DNA of 26,496 nucleotides from Candidatus Falkowiibacteriota bacterium (GTDB lineage Bacteria > Patescibacteriota > Patescibacteriia > Patescibacteriales > JALSMD01), in the NCBI GenBank assembly GCA_026987855.1, contig JALSMD010000005.1:1-26496 (forward strand), written 5' to 3'. Numbering within the stretch: position 1 is the first letter of the stretch; the number at the start of each line of letters is the position of its first letter. The translations under genes and the position numbers were made by a program. The notes under the pieces are model-generated. The model had not been told where the DNA came from, searched no databases, and saw only the letters and a list, made by a program, of their open reading frames with translations. Below, in pieces: positions 1 to 6,259 of this stretch.

Positions 1-141
1 ATTTTCCCAAAAAAAATAATCCGCAAATTTTTAGAGCACTTTAGAATAAAATATCATTAGAGAAAAAATATTGGAAACATTTTAAATTAAAAAAGACTTT
101 TATTTACTAGACAAAGCGAGTAATAATCTAAAAAACATTTA
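1..141. other. AT-rich intergenic stretch without a recognised gene
   Basis: I see no reading frame, RNA gene or convincing promoter here. The stretch is very AT-rich and ends at the bidirectional terminator hairpin that closes the minus-strand gene beginning at 1004. It may be the 3' end region of a gene lying outside the window. Confidence 0.5.
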
Positions 142-172
142 AAAAAGAGCTCCTTTAAAAGGAGCTCTTTTT
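142..172 (-). terminator. Rho-independent terminator of the coiled-coil protein gene
   Basis: A perfect 12-bp inverted repeat (142-153 with 161-172, arms AAAAAGAGCTCC and GGAGCTCTTTTT) with a 7-base loop. The GC core is flanked by A and T tracts, so it could work in both directions. It lies 20 bases past the stop codon of the minus-strand gene ending at 192. Confidence 0.85.
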
Positions 173-191
173 ATTAAATATAAATTTAAAA

Positions 192-1004
192 TTAAAACAA
201 CCAACCAAATAAGAATCCTATTAGACCATTACTTTTTTCTTCCTTATCAGCTAACTGTTTTAATCTTATTTGTTCCTGTTCAATAGTTTGAATTTCTTCT
301 TTTAACATTTCTTTTATTTGTTCATCACAATCAGTACATTCTTGATAAACTTTTTTTAGCTCTTGAATTCTTTTTCTGTTTTGTTGTACCTCACGTTTAA
401 TTTCTGCAGCTGCTTTTTTGTCTCCTCCTACAAAAAATCTAATAATGCGATTACGGTTTTGAATTTTCTTTTCAGCCATGATAGTAGCTTTTACAGAACT
501 ATCTAGCTGTTTAGCTATTTCTGCCGCTTTTGGTCCTAATTTTTCTCCTAAGAAATTTTGCATACCAAAAATGGTTTGAGCGGCTAGTTTTACTCTATAT
601 TGATGTTGATAAATATTTTTTTCTTTGTTGTTTTTATTGCGTAAAGAAGCTTTTAACTCTTTTGCTTTTTCATTGACCATTTTTTTAAATTCTTCTGGAG
701 TTTTTGTCATTACCTTTAATTGTTCTTGTAATTTTAATTGCTGTTCTTCTCCTTGATTCTTTGTTTTGGTTTCTTGTCTGGTTTGGATAGTTTTTTGAGC
801 ATCAGGGTTTTTGCTTTGAAAATTTTCTTTGCCCTGAGCTTTCTCTTTTTCTTGGTCGGCTTGTTTTGGTTTAACAGAAGTTTGTCTTTGAATAACAGGA
901 TTTTCCTCTGGGCTTTGACTTTTTTCTTTAGAGGAAGCTGCTTGGGTCGCCATAGCTCCTGCCATAAAAATGATTAAAGTGGCTACTAATGTTTTTTTAT
1001 GCAT
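192..1004 (-). CDS. secreted coiled-coil protein, Patescibacteria-type hypothetical
   Basis: I do not recognise a named family. The 270-residue product starts with a typical signal peptide (residues 1-22, Lys-rich start, hydrophobic core, AxA-like cleavage site near TQAA), so it is probably exported. Residues 25-100 are a low-complexity Gln/Lys/Glu region predicted to be disordered or coiled. Residues 105-255 are charged and helical with coiled-coil character and contain the segment KIQNRNRIIRFFVGGDKKAA (179-198). There is a Cys pair at C223 and C226, and the protein ends in a hydrophobic tail (LIGFLFGWLF, 261-270) that could anchor it or pair with a partner. The ATG at 1004 is supported by a strong AGGAAGGAG Shine-Dalgarno, and the gene stands alone between its own promoter and a terminator. 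A structural or envelope role is inference only. Confidence 0.75.
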   Translation of the reverse strand: MHKKTLVATLIIFMAGAMATQAASSKEKSQSPEENPVIQRQTSVKPKQADQEKEKAQGKENFQSKNPDAQKTIQTRQETKTKNQGEEQQLKLQEQLKVMTKTPEEFKKMVNEKAKELKASLRNKNNKEKNIYQHQYRVKLAAQTIFGMQNFLGEKLGPKAAEIAKQLDSSVKATIMAEKKIQNRNRIIRFFVGGDKKAAAEIKREVQQNRKRIQELKKVYQECTDCDEQIKEMLKEEIQTIEQEQIRLKQLADKEEKSNGLIGFLFGWLF

Positions 1005-1017
1005 ATTTTTTGACTCC

Positions 1018-1044
1018 TTCCTAAAAATTATTTATTTTTAGGAA
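1018..1044 (-). promoter_or_regulatory. leader hairpin overlapping the Shine-Dalgarno of the coiled-coil gene
   Basis: Perfect 11-bp inverted repeat (arms 1018-1028 and 1034-1044; TTCCTAAAAAT and ATTTTTAGGAA) with a 5-base loop in the 5' untranslated region. The 3' arm of the transcript contains AGGAA, the first half of the AGGAAGGAG ribosome binding site. Folding could therefore limit translation initiation. Seen directly in the sequence; the regulatory role is inferred. Confidence 0.55.
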
Positions 1045-1084
1045 AAGAGCATTAATTTTTATATCAACGGATCTCTTTTTTTAT

Positions 1085-1113
1085 ATTATATAACTTTTTC
1101 CAAAAAATAGCAA
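1085..1113 (-). promoter_or_regulatory. sigma70-type promoter of the coiled-coil gene
   Basis: On the minus strand, -35 TTGCTA (1113-1108), a 17-base spacer, and -10 TATAAT (1090-1085). This predicts a start near 1078 and a leader of about 74 bases. Confidence 0.7.
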
Positions 1114-1165
1114 TTCTTCCGCCTTCTTATTAGATTTTTTCGCTTCTGCTTGATAGTATAAACAT

Positions 1166-1206
1166 AAAACAAAAAGAGCCAAAACCTAAATGGCTCTTTT
1201 TGTTTT
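1166..1206 (-). terminator. terminator ending the nrd operon
   Basis: A perfect 16-bp inverted repeat (1166-1181 with 1191-1206) built around GAGCCA/TGGCTC and flanked by A/T tracts, with a 9-base loop. It lies 28 bases after the stop of the small membrane-protein gene (1234-1533), so it probably ends the nrdR-nrdD-nrdG transcript. It is symmetrical enough to act in both directions. Confidence 0.85.
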
Positions 1207-1233
1207 TAAGATATCCTAATATAATTTCAGAAA

Positions 1234-1533
1234 TTATTTAGTAAGCATTTTTAATAATTCTGGGTTTATTTTGCTAGGGTCTATATTTTCTACACCACCA
1301 ACATTAAGACCTGACTTTAGGTTTAATAATTCTTGATATTGAGCAAAAACATCTTTAAGTAATGGTGGCAAATAGATAATACCCAAAATAATAGGAACAA
1401 TTATTAAGACTAATTTTAAAAATCCAATAATCTGGGAAAATATAATATATCTCCTTATATATTTAGTCATTTTATGAATTTCTTTAGTTAGTTTTAAATT
1501 TTCCTCTAAAAGATTCTTAATGTCATTCTCCAT
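1234..1533 (-). CDS. small single-pass membrane protein, unknown function
   Basis: A 99-residue protein with a charged, heptad-like N-terminus (about residues 1-30, Leu/Ile/Lys rich) and one strong transmembrane segment (about 35-55). The C-terminal tail of about 44 residues contains GLNVGGVENIDPSKINPELL. I recognise no family. It starts 20 bases after the stop of nrdG on the same strand and is followed by a terminator, so it is probably the last gene of the nrd operon. Nothing in the sequence links it to nucleotide metabolism beyond position. Co-transcription may be passive, or it may anchor something to the membrane. Confidence 0.7.
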   Translation of the reverse strand: MENDIKNLLEENLKLTKEIHKMTKYIRRYIIFSQIIGFLKLVLIIVPIILGIIYLPPLLKDVFAQYQELLNLKSGLNVGGVENIDPSKINPELLKMLTK

Positions 1534-1553
1534 ATTTTTATTTTAATTATTAT

Positions 1554-2267
1554 TTAGCCACGTAATTCACATAATTTTACATATTTATTGCCAATATTTT
1601 TCATTTCTAGTAATTCTTCTTCAGAATAAGATGGTATTCCTTCAAAATTTTTATTAACTAGCTGGGTATCTGAACGAAATTGCTGTAAATACCATTTTTC
1701 TGCGCCATTGATAGTTTTTCCTATATTTTCTATATCATCTTTGTTTAGTAATTGAGGAACAATAGTAGTTCTAAATTCATAGGCAACATAACCTTTCATT
1801 AATAAATGAATGCTTTCCATAATTCTTTCCATATCTGGCTGAACTCCAGTCACTAAATCATATTTATGTAATGGGGCCTTAATATCCATTGCAATATAAT
1901 CAATTATTTTATCTTTGATCAAACTATCTATTAGTTGTGGATTTGTCCCATTGGTATCTAACTTTACTTTAAATCCTATCTCTCTCATTTTTATTATAAA
2001 CTCAGGCAAATCTGTATGAAGTGTTGGTTCACCGCCAGTAATAACTACGGCATCCAATTTCCCTATACGTTTTTTAAGAAAATCAAGAAGATCATCCTCC
2101 TTGATTATGGGATGATCTTCTTGATTTCTATCGCCTGTGCTAGGCCAGACAAGCATGGGGTTATAACAAAAATGACAACGAAAATTACAATTTTTAGTAA
2201 AAATTACTGCTGCTAAATGTCCAGGATAATCAATTAAACTAAATTTTTCTAAGCCGCCTATAATCAT
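1554..2267 (-). CDS. nrdG: anaerobic ribonucleotide reductase activating protein (radical SAM)
   Basis: Activase of class III ribonucleotide reductase. It uses S-adenosylmethionine and a [4Fe-4S] cluster to abstract hydrogen from the glycyl-radical glycine of NrdD. The radical SAM motif CNFRCHFC (C27, C31, C34 of 237) is intact. It is followed by GGEPTLH and by the DTNG and MDIKAP segments typical of this activase group. The length and the opening MIIGGLEKFSLIDYPG match the NrdG2-type family, which is longer than the E. coli NrdG form. The gene starts 6 bases after the stop of the small ORF carrying the glycyl-radical loop and lies in the same operon as nrdR and nrdD. Its cluster could be supplied by the IscU/IscS genes elsewhere in this window. 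Confidence 0.95.
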   Translation of the reverse strand: MIIGGLEKFSLIDYPGHLAAVIFTKNCNFRCHFCYNPMLVWPSTGDRNQEDHPIIKEDDLLDFLKKRIGKLDAVVITGGEPTLHTDLPEFIIKMREIGFKVKLDTNGTNPQLIDSLIKDKIIDYIAMDIKAPLHKYDLVTGVQPDMERIMESIHLLMKGYVAYEFRTTIVPQLLNKDDIENIGKTINGAEKWYLQQFRSDTQLVNKNFEGIPSYSEEELLEMKNIGNKYVKLCELRG

Positions 2268-2273
2268 ATTATA

Positions 2274-2423
2274 TTAATAGGACTCTCTTAACTGCTTATC
2301 AAAAGTTTTTCTGTCATTAAATTCACTCTTCTTACCTTTATTCCAATTTTTTACCGGAGTAAGCCAACCTACTACCCGGCTATAAACAATACATTCTTGT
2401 CTTTGTGTTTGTTTTGGAGACAT
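2274..2423 (-). CDS. separate glycyl-radical domain of anaerobic ribonucleotide reductase (NrdD C-terminal part)
   Basis: A 49-codon ORF. The product begins MSPKQTQRQECIVYSRVVGW and continues with TPVKNWNKGK and SEFNDRKTF. The block YSRVVGW-TPV-NWNKGK-EF-DRK is the glycyl-radical loop normally fused to the C-terminus of NrdD; the radical glycine should be G19. The large NrdD ORF just upstream stops after its zinc knuckle and lacks this block. The ATG at 2423 lies 11 bases after the large ORF's stop, in a different frame, with no clear Shine-Dalgarno; nrdG starts 6 bases downstream. The two-part arrangement implies association of the peptide with the large subunit, as YfiD/GrcA does with pyruvate formate-lyase (family knowledge). 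One extra base at about 2438 would fuse the two frames, so an assembly error must be excluded. Confidence 0.85.
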   Translation of the reverse strand: MSPKQTQRQECIVYSRVVGWLTPVKNWNKGKKSEFNDRKTFDKQLRESY

Positions 2424-2434
2424 ATTTATTAAAC

Positions 2435-4507
2435 TTAATTATTAATTATTTTTGTATTTATTGTAGTATTTTCTTCTTCTTTTATATAACCAATTTCAGC
2501 ATCACATTTAGGACAATATTTATGTTCTCCAGGCAAATATCCATGTTTAGGACAAATAGAAAATGTAGGTGTAATAGTAAAATAAGGTAGATGGTAGTTT
2601 TCAGCGATTTTCTTTATTAACCTTTTACAAGCTTCTGGATCGCTAATACGCTCTCCAATAAATCCATGTAATACAGTTCCTCCTGTATACTTAGTTTGTA
2701 ATTCATCTTGCAAATCAAGGGCCTCAAAAATGTCATCAGTAAAATTAACTGGCAAGTGAGATGAGTTTGTATAATACGGATCCGCCCCTCTCTCTTTAAC
2801 AGCCTCATCATTGGCTACTATGATATCTGGATATAATTCTTTATCTTTCTTGGCAAAACGATAAGTGGCGCCTTCCGCAGGAGAAGCTTCTAAGTTATAT
2901 AAATTATTTGTTTCATTTTGATAATCCATCAACCTCTCCCTCATCCAATCTAATACTTCTAAAGCAAATTTTCTGCCACTATATGTAGTAATATCTTGAC
3001 CAATAAAGTTGATTAAAGCTTCATTCATCCCATTAATTCCAATTGTGCTAAAATGATTCTTCCAATAAGAGCCAAAACGTTTTTTAATATCTGATAAATA
3101 ATATTTTGAATAAGGATAAAGACCGCCTTCGGTTAATTTTTCTATAATTTTTCGTTTAATTTCTAAACTTTCTTTAGCCAAATCCATCAATCTGTATAAC
3201 CTTTCCTTAAAATCGTCTTTATTTTTTGATAAATAACCAATGCGTGCTAAATTAATAGTTACTACTCCCAAGCTGCCAGTTAGAGGGTTAGCTCCAAATA
3301 AGCCGCCTCCTCTTTTTCTTAATTCTCTATTATCAAGACGCAAGCGACAACACATACTGCGCGCGTCATCTCTACTCATATCAGAATTGATAAAATTAGA
3401 AAAATATGGAATGCCATATTTTGCTGTCATTTCCCAAACAGGTTTTAAGCATTCGCGGTTCCAATCAAAATTTTTGTCAATGTTATAAGTGGGTATAGGA
3501 AAAGCAAACACTCTGCCACTCGCATCACCTTCAATCATTACTTCTGCAAAAGCCTTATTAAAAATATCCATCTCCTCCTGAAAGTCTTTATATTTCTCTG
3601 GCATTATCTGACCACCAATAATTACATTTTCTTCTCCCATTTGTTCTGAAGGAATTACATCTAACGTAACATTAGTAAATGGTGTCTGAAAACCGACACG
3701 AGTGGGAACATTTACATTAAACATAAACTCCTGTAAACATTGCTTTACCTCTTTATACGACAAATTATCATAACGAATAAAAGGAGCTAAATAAGTATCA
3801 AAATTAGCAAAGGCTTGAGCGCCTGCTGCTTCGCCTTGCAAGGTATAAAGAAAATTGACAATTTGTCCTAAAGCGCTGCGAAAATGTTTTGGGGGTTTGC
3901 TTTGAACTTTATCTTTCACGCCGCCAAAGCCCTTTATTAAGAGATCACGCAAATCCCAGCCACAACAATAAGGAGCTAACATTCCCAAGTCATGGATATG
4001 AAAATCCGCGTTAATGTGAGCTTCTCTAATTTCTTTTGGATATAACTTATTAAGCCAATAACGAGCAGAAACAGAAGAAGCAATATAATTATTGAGTCCC
4101 TGAACAGAAAAGCTCATATTACTATTTTCATTTAATCTCCAATCAAGCTTTCCCAAATAATCTTCAACAAGTTTATCTTCATTAAGAGCTTTTATATCAC
4201 GTAATTGTCTGCGTTGGTCTCTATACAATATGTAAGCTTTTGCTATTTCAATTTCTTTATTTTTTATTAAAACTCCTTCTACAATATCCTGAATTTCTTC
4301 AACTGCTGGAATACTTCTTGAATGAAATTTTTTATTTAACTCTTTAACAACTTGTTCGCTTAATTTTTTGGCTAGTTCTTTATCATCACCTCCGACCGCT
4401 TTGATTGCTTTAAAAATAGCGTTTGTAATCTTGTCTTGGTTAAAATCTACGATCTCTCCAGACCGTTTAATAATTTTTTTAATAGTATTATCTTTTTTAT
4501 TTGGCAT
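2435..4507 (-). CDS. nrdD: anaerobic ribonucleoside-triphosphate reductase, large part lacking the glycyl-radical loop
   Basis: Catalytic part of class III ribonucleotide reductase, which makes deoxynucleotides without oxygen. Residues 8-103 form an ATP-cone (allosteric nucleotide binding). The ten-stranded barrel follows, with the candidate active-site cysteine in YCCGWDL (C181/C182), the MCCRLRLDN segment (386-393) and NPLTGSLGVVTINLARIGYL (407-426). The C-terminal zinc knuckle is CPKHGYLPGEH-YCPKC (C652, H655, C665, C668). In typical NrdD the radical glycine lies a few dozen residues after this knuckle; here the frame instead ends in an AT-rich low-complexity tail (EEENTTINTKIINN). The missing segment is encoded by the next ORF (2274-2423). 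The gene lies 23 bases after nrdR. The 690-residue length fits a full NrdD minus its last 40-50 residues. Confidence 0.95.
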   Translation of the reverse strand: MPNKKDNTIKKIIKRSGEIVDFNQDKITNAIFKAIKAVGGDDKELAKKLSEQVVKELNKKFHSRSIPAVEEIQDIVEGVLIKNKEIEIAKAYILYRDQRRQLRDIKALNEDKLVEDYLGKLDWRLNENSNMSFSVQGLNNYIASSVSARYWLNKLYPKEIREAHINADFHIHDLGMLAPYCCGWDLRDLLIKGFGGVKDKVQSKPPKHFRSALGQIVNFLYTLQGEAAGAQAFANFDTYLAPFIRYDNLSYKEVKQCLQEFMFNVNVPTRVGFQTPFTNVTLDVIPSEQMGEENVIIGGQIMPEKYKDFQEEMDIFNKAFAEVMIEGDASGRVFAFPIPTYNIDKNFDWNRECLKPVWEMTAKYGIPYFSNFINSDMSRDDARSMCCRLRLDNRELRKRGGGLFGANPLTGSLGVVTINLARIGYLSKNKDDFKERLYRLMDLAKESLEIKRKIIEKLTEGGLYPYSKYYLSDIKKRFGSYWKNHFSTIGINGMNEALINFIGQDITTYSGRKFALEVLDWMRERLMDYQNETNNLYNLEASPAEGATYRFAKKDKELYPDIIVANDEAVKERGADPYYTNSSHLPVNFTDDIFEALDLQDELQTKYTGGTVLHGFIGERISDPEACKRLIKKIAENYHLPYFTITPTFSICPKHGYLPGEHKYCPKCDAEIGYIKEEENTTINTKIINN

Positions 4508-4530
4508 GGGGATTAAAGTTAATTTTTATA

Positions 4531-4998
4531 TTATATTTTCTGTTTTCTCTTCTTAAGTAATTTATTTAGTTCTCTTTGAAAAGTATGAACATCTTTAAAA
4601 GATTCATAAACGCTAGCAAAACGTATATAAGCAACCTGATCAACCTTTTTTAAGTTTTTCATCACTATTTTTCCTACCTGTTTAGAGGTTATCTCGTTCT
4701 TTTTCAACTTTTGTAAATCTCTTTCAATAGCATTAACTAATTTTTTAAACTTTTCTTCTGTAATTGGTCTCTTTTCTAATGATTTTTTTAAGCCATTTAT
4801 TAACTTTTCTCTGCTATATGCTTCTCTCCTACCATCTCTTTTAACAATAATTAAATCTAAAATTTCTATTCCTTCGTATGTAGAAAACCTAAAACCACAT
4901 TTCAGACATTCTCTTCTGCGCCTAATAGAAAAACCATCATTAGAGGCTCTAGAATCAACTACTTTCGTATCATCATGATAACAGATTGGACATTTCAT
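4531..4998 (-). CDS. nrdR: transcriptional repressor NrdR
   Basis: Nucleotide-sensing repressor of ribonucleotide reductase genes. It has the N-terminal zinc ribbon with C3, C6, C31 and C34 (MKCPIC and RRRECLKCGFRF), the same spacing as in characterised NrdR. This is followed by an ATP-cone (about residues 47-137, VKRDGRREAYSREKL), which reads the dATP/ATP state. I chose the ATG at 4998 because it gives the conserved MKCP start and a family-typical 155 residues; a TTG at 5004 is also in frame. A hairpin in the leader covers the AGGTG ribosome binding site. Two NrdR boxes lie upstream, so the gene probably represses its own operon (nrdR-nrdD-small ORF-nrdG). Confidence 0.95.
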   Translation of the reverse strand: MKCPICYHDDTKVVDSRASNDGFSIRRRRECLKCGFRFSTYEGIEILDLIIVKRDGRREAYSREKLINGLKKSLEKRPITEEKFKKLVNAIERDLQKLKKNEITSKQVGKIVMKNLKKVDQVAYIRFASVYESFKDVHTFQRELNKLLKKRKQKI

Positions 4999-5004
4999 AA
5001 ACAA

Positions 5005-5058
5005 AAAAACACCTAGTTATTTAAACCAAAAAATTTATAAAATATTCTAAGTGTTTTT
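5005..5058 (-). promoter_or_regulatory. leader hairpin over the nrdR ribosome binding site
   Basis: A 12-bp stem with one G-U pair: transcript arms 5058-5047 (AAAAACACTTAG) and 5016-5005 (CTAGGTGTTTTT), with a 30-base AT-rich loop. The 3' arm contains AGGTG, the only Shine-Dalgarno-like sequence before the nrdR ATG at 4998. It runs into a T-rich tract, so the structure could block translation or act as a weak terminator. The structure is seen in the sequence; its function is inferred. Confidence 0.5.
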
Positions 5059-5064
5059 AAAACA

Positions 5065-5080
5065 ACACTATATATTGTGT
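5065..5080 (-). promoter_or_regulatory. NrdR box 1
   Basis: The 16-bp site ACACTATATATTGTGT matches the known NrdR-box consensus (acaCwAtATaTwGtgt) at every position. It lies in the untranslated leader of nrdR, 33 bp from a second copy. Confidence 0.9.
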
Positions 5081-5097
5081 ATCTAATCTTTATTTAA

Positions 5098-5113
5098 CTA
5101 CTATATATTGTAT
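5098..5113 (-). promoter_or_regulatory. NrdR box 2, at the transcription start
   Basis: CTACTATATATTGTAT shares the full core CTATATATTG with box 1 and has weaker flanks. The start-to-start distance to box 1 is 33 bp, about three helical turns, as expected for cooperative NrdR pairs. It begins about two bases after the predicted transcription start, so bound NrdR would block the promoter. Confidence 0.85.
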
Positions 5114-5121
5114 CTATTTAT

Positions 5122-5149
5122 ATAATAGCATTTTTAATAAAAAAGTCAA
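5122..5149 (-). promoter_or_regulatory. promoter of the nrdR-nrdD-nrdG operon
   Basis: On the minus strand, -35 TTGACT (5149-5144), a 16-base spacer, and -10 TATTAT (5127-5122), with a predicted start near 5115. The two NrdR boxes follow immediately. Confidence 0.7.
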
Positions 5150-5338
5150 TATCCCTAATCTTATTTAATTTTACAACAAATTTTTTAAAAAGCTACTTAG
5201 ATATGTTTAGCTATACAAAAAAAGAAAAAAATCTGTGGATAAGTAATATCAGAAAGCTTAAAGGCACAAATAAGTTCTAACTTTTATATATCTATGTATT
5301 ATGTGCTATAAATAGTGGTTTTTATATAATTATAAGTT
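5150..5338. other. intergenic stretch between recR and the nrd promoter
   Basis: The gene-free region from 4999 to 5338 is about 340 bases long. Its left half holds the nrd promoter, two NrdR boxes and the leader hairpin, listed separately. In this right half I see only AT-rich sequence downstream of the recR stop. I find no convincing terminator, RNA gene or reading frame. Confidence 0.5.
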
Positions 5339-5929
5339 TCATCTCCTATATCTCAAAGCGTTAGAAATTGTTAAGTCGTCAGCATACTCTAAATCACTGC
5401 CACTAGGTAAGCCCCTTGCCAAGCGAGTAGTTTTAATTTTATAAGGAGAGATAATTTTTTCTAAATACATAGCTGTGGTCTCTCCTTCAATAGTTGGACT
5501 TAAAGCCAATATTATTTCCTTAATCTTCTCTTCTTTAAAGCGTAAAAGTAGTTGTTTAATGGTTAAGTTGTCTGGTTTTATATCTTCCAGAGAATTTAAA
5601 ACACCCCCTAACACATGATAAAGTCCATTATATTGTCTGGTATTTTCAATGGCTAACATATCACGTGTATTAGCTACTATACATATAATATTTTGGTTTC
5701 TTTTAGGGTCAGAGCAAATATCGCAAAATTTTGTACTAGAAACAGAACAACATCTTTGGCATATCTTAATGCCGCGCTTTAAATCTTGAATTGCCTTAGC
5801 AAAAAGTTCTAATTCTTTGTTGGGCTGATTTAATAAATAAAAAACATACCTTTCAGCAGTCTTTGGCCCAACACTAGGCAGTTTAGTAAAATAATCAATT
5901 AAATTTTGAATAGAATTAGGATAATTCAT
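5339..5929 (-). CDS. recR: recombination mediator RecR
   Basis: RecR loads RecA at gaps together with RecO/RecF. After the N-terminal helix-hairpin-helix (LPSVGPKTAERYVFYLL), it has a C4 zinc finger (CQRCC...FCDIC, C57, C60, C69 and C72 counted from the ATG). The Toprim domain follows (about residues 75-170, IICIVANTRDMLAIENT and ILALSPTIEGETTAMYL). The C-terminus has the conserved RLARGLPSGSDLEYADDLTI. I chose the ATG at 5929, giving 196 residues beginning MNYPNSIQNL, over an in-frame TTG at 5947 that would overlap ybaB. It follows ybaB by 7 bases, the common bacterial dnaX/ybaB/recR-type linkage, here with dnaB upstream. Confidence 0.95.
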   Translation of the reverse strand: MNYPNSIQNLIDYFTKLPSVGPKTAERYVFYLLNQPNKELELFAKAIQDLKRGIKICQRCCSVSSTKFCDICSDPKRNQNIICIVANTRDMLAIENTRQYNGLYHVLGGVLNSLEDIKPDNLTIKQLLLRFKEEKIKEIILALSPTIEGETTAMYLEKIISPYKIKTTRLARGLPSGSDLEYADDLTISNALRYRR

Positions 5930-5936
5930 ACACAAA

Positions 5937-6215
5937 TTAAGCACCAAATCCAGGCAAGCCCCCTAGTTGCTGGATCTTAGTTGCTGCCACTCTTTGCGCT
6001 TTTTGGACAGCATCATTAAAACAATCTGTTAATATTTCTTCCAATTTTTCTTTGGATAATTCTTCGTTAATAGTTAAAGATTTTATCTTAAAACTGCCAT
6101 CCATCTCAATTCTTACACCCTTTTTTTCAACAGTAATTATTTCTTCTGCCAAAGCATTTTGAATCGTCTTTGCTTGATTTCTTAACTCCTTAAATTGTTT
6201 TAATTTGTTGAACAT
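5937..6215 (-). CDS. YbaB/EbfC family nucleoid-associated protein
   Basis: A small DNA-binding protein of 92 residues with the family's layout: an N-terminal amphipathic helix (MFNKLKQFKELRNQAKTIQN), a central beta-strand pair (VEKKGVRIEMDGSFKIKSLTI), and a C-terminal helix with a Gly-rich end (LGGLPGFGA). It lies between dnaB (44 bases upstream) and recR (7 bases downstream) on the same strand. The ybaB-recR pairing is conserved across bacteria and supports the assignment. Confidence 0.92.
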   Translation of the reverse strand: MFNKLKQFKELRNQAKTIQNALAEEIITVEKKGVRIEMDGSFKIKSLTINEELSKEKLEEILTDCFNDAVQKAQRVAATKIQQLGGLPGFGA

Positions 6216-6259
6216 AATTTTAATTTTAATTATTAACTTTTAAACAAATTTAAATAGTT

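Noticed and set aside
2424..2450. Programmed ribosomal frameshift joining the two nrdD frames
   Set aside because: The small frame is closed by a TAA at 2441-2439, leaving a window of only a few bases. No heptameric slippery sequence or following pseudoknot is visible there. A separate ATG or an assembly error explains the data better.
2617..2811. Open frame of 64 codons inside nrdD
   Set aside because: It lies fully within the well-conserved nrdD frame on the same strand and has no recognisable product; it is a shadow frame.
5929..5947. TTG start of recR at 5947
   Set aside because: It would overlap ybaB and add six non-conserved residues. The ATG at 5929 gives the family-typical beginning.
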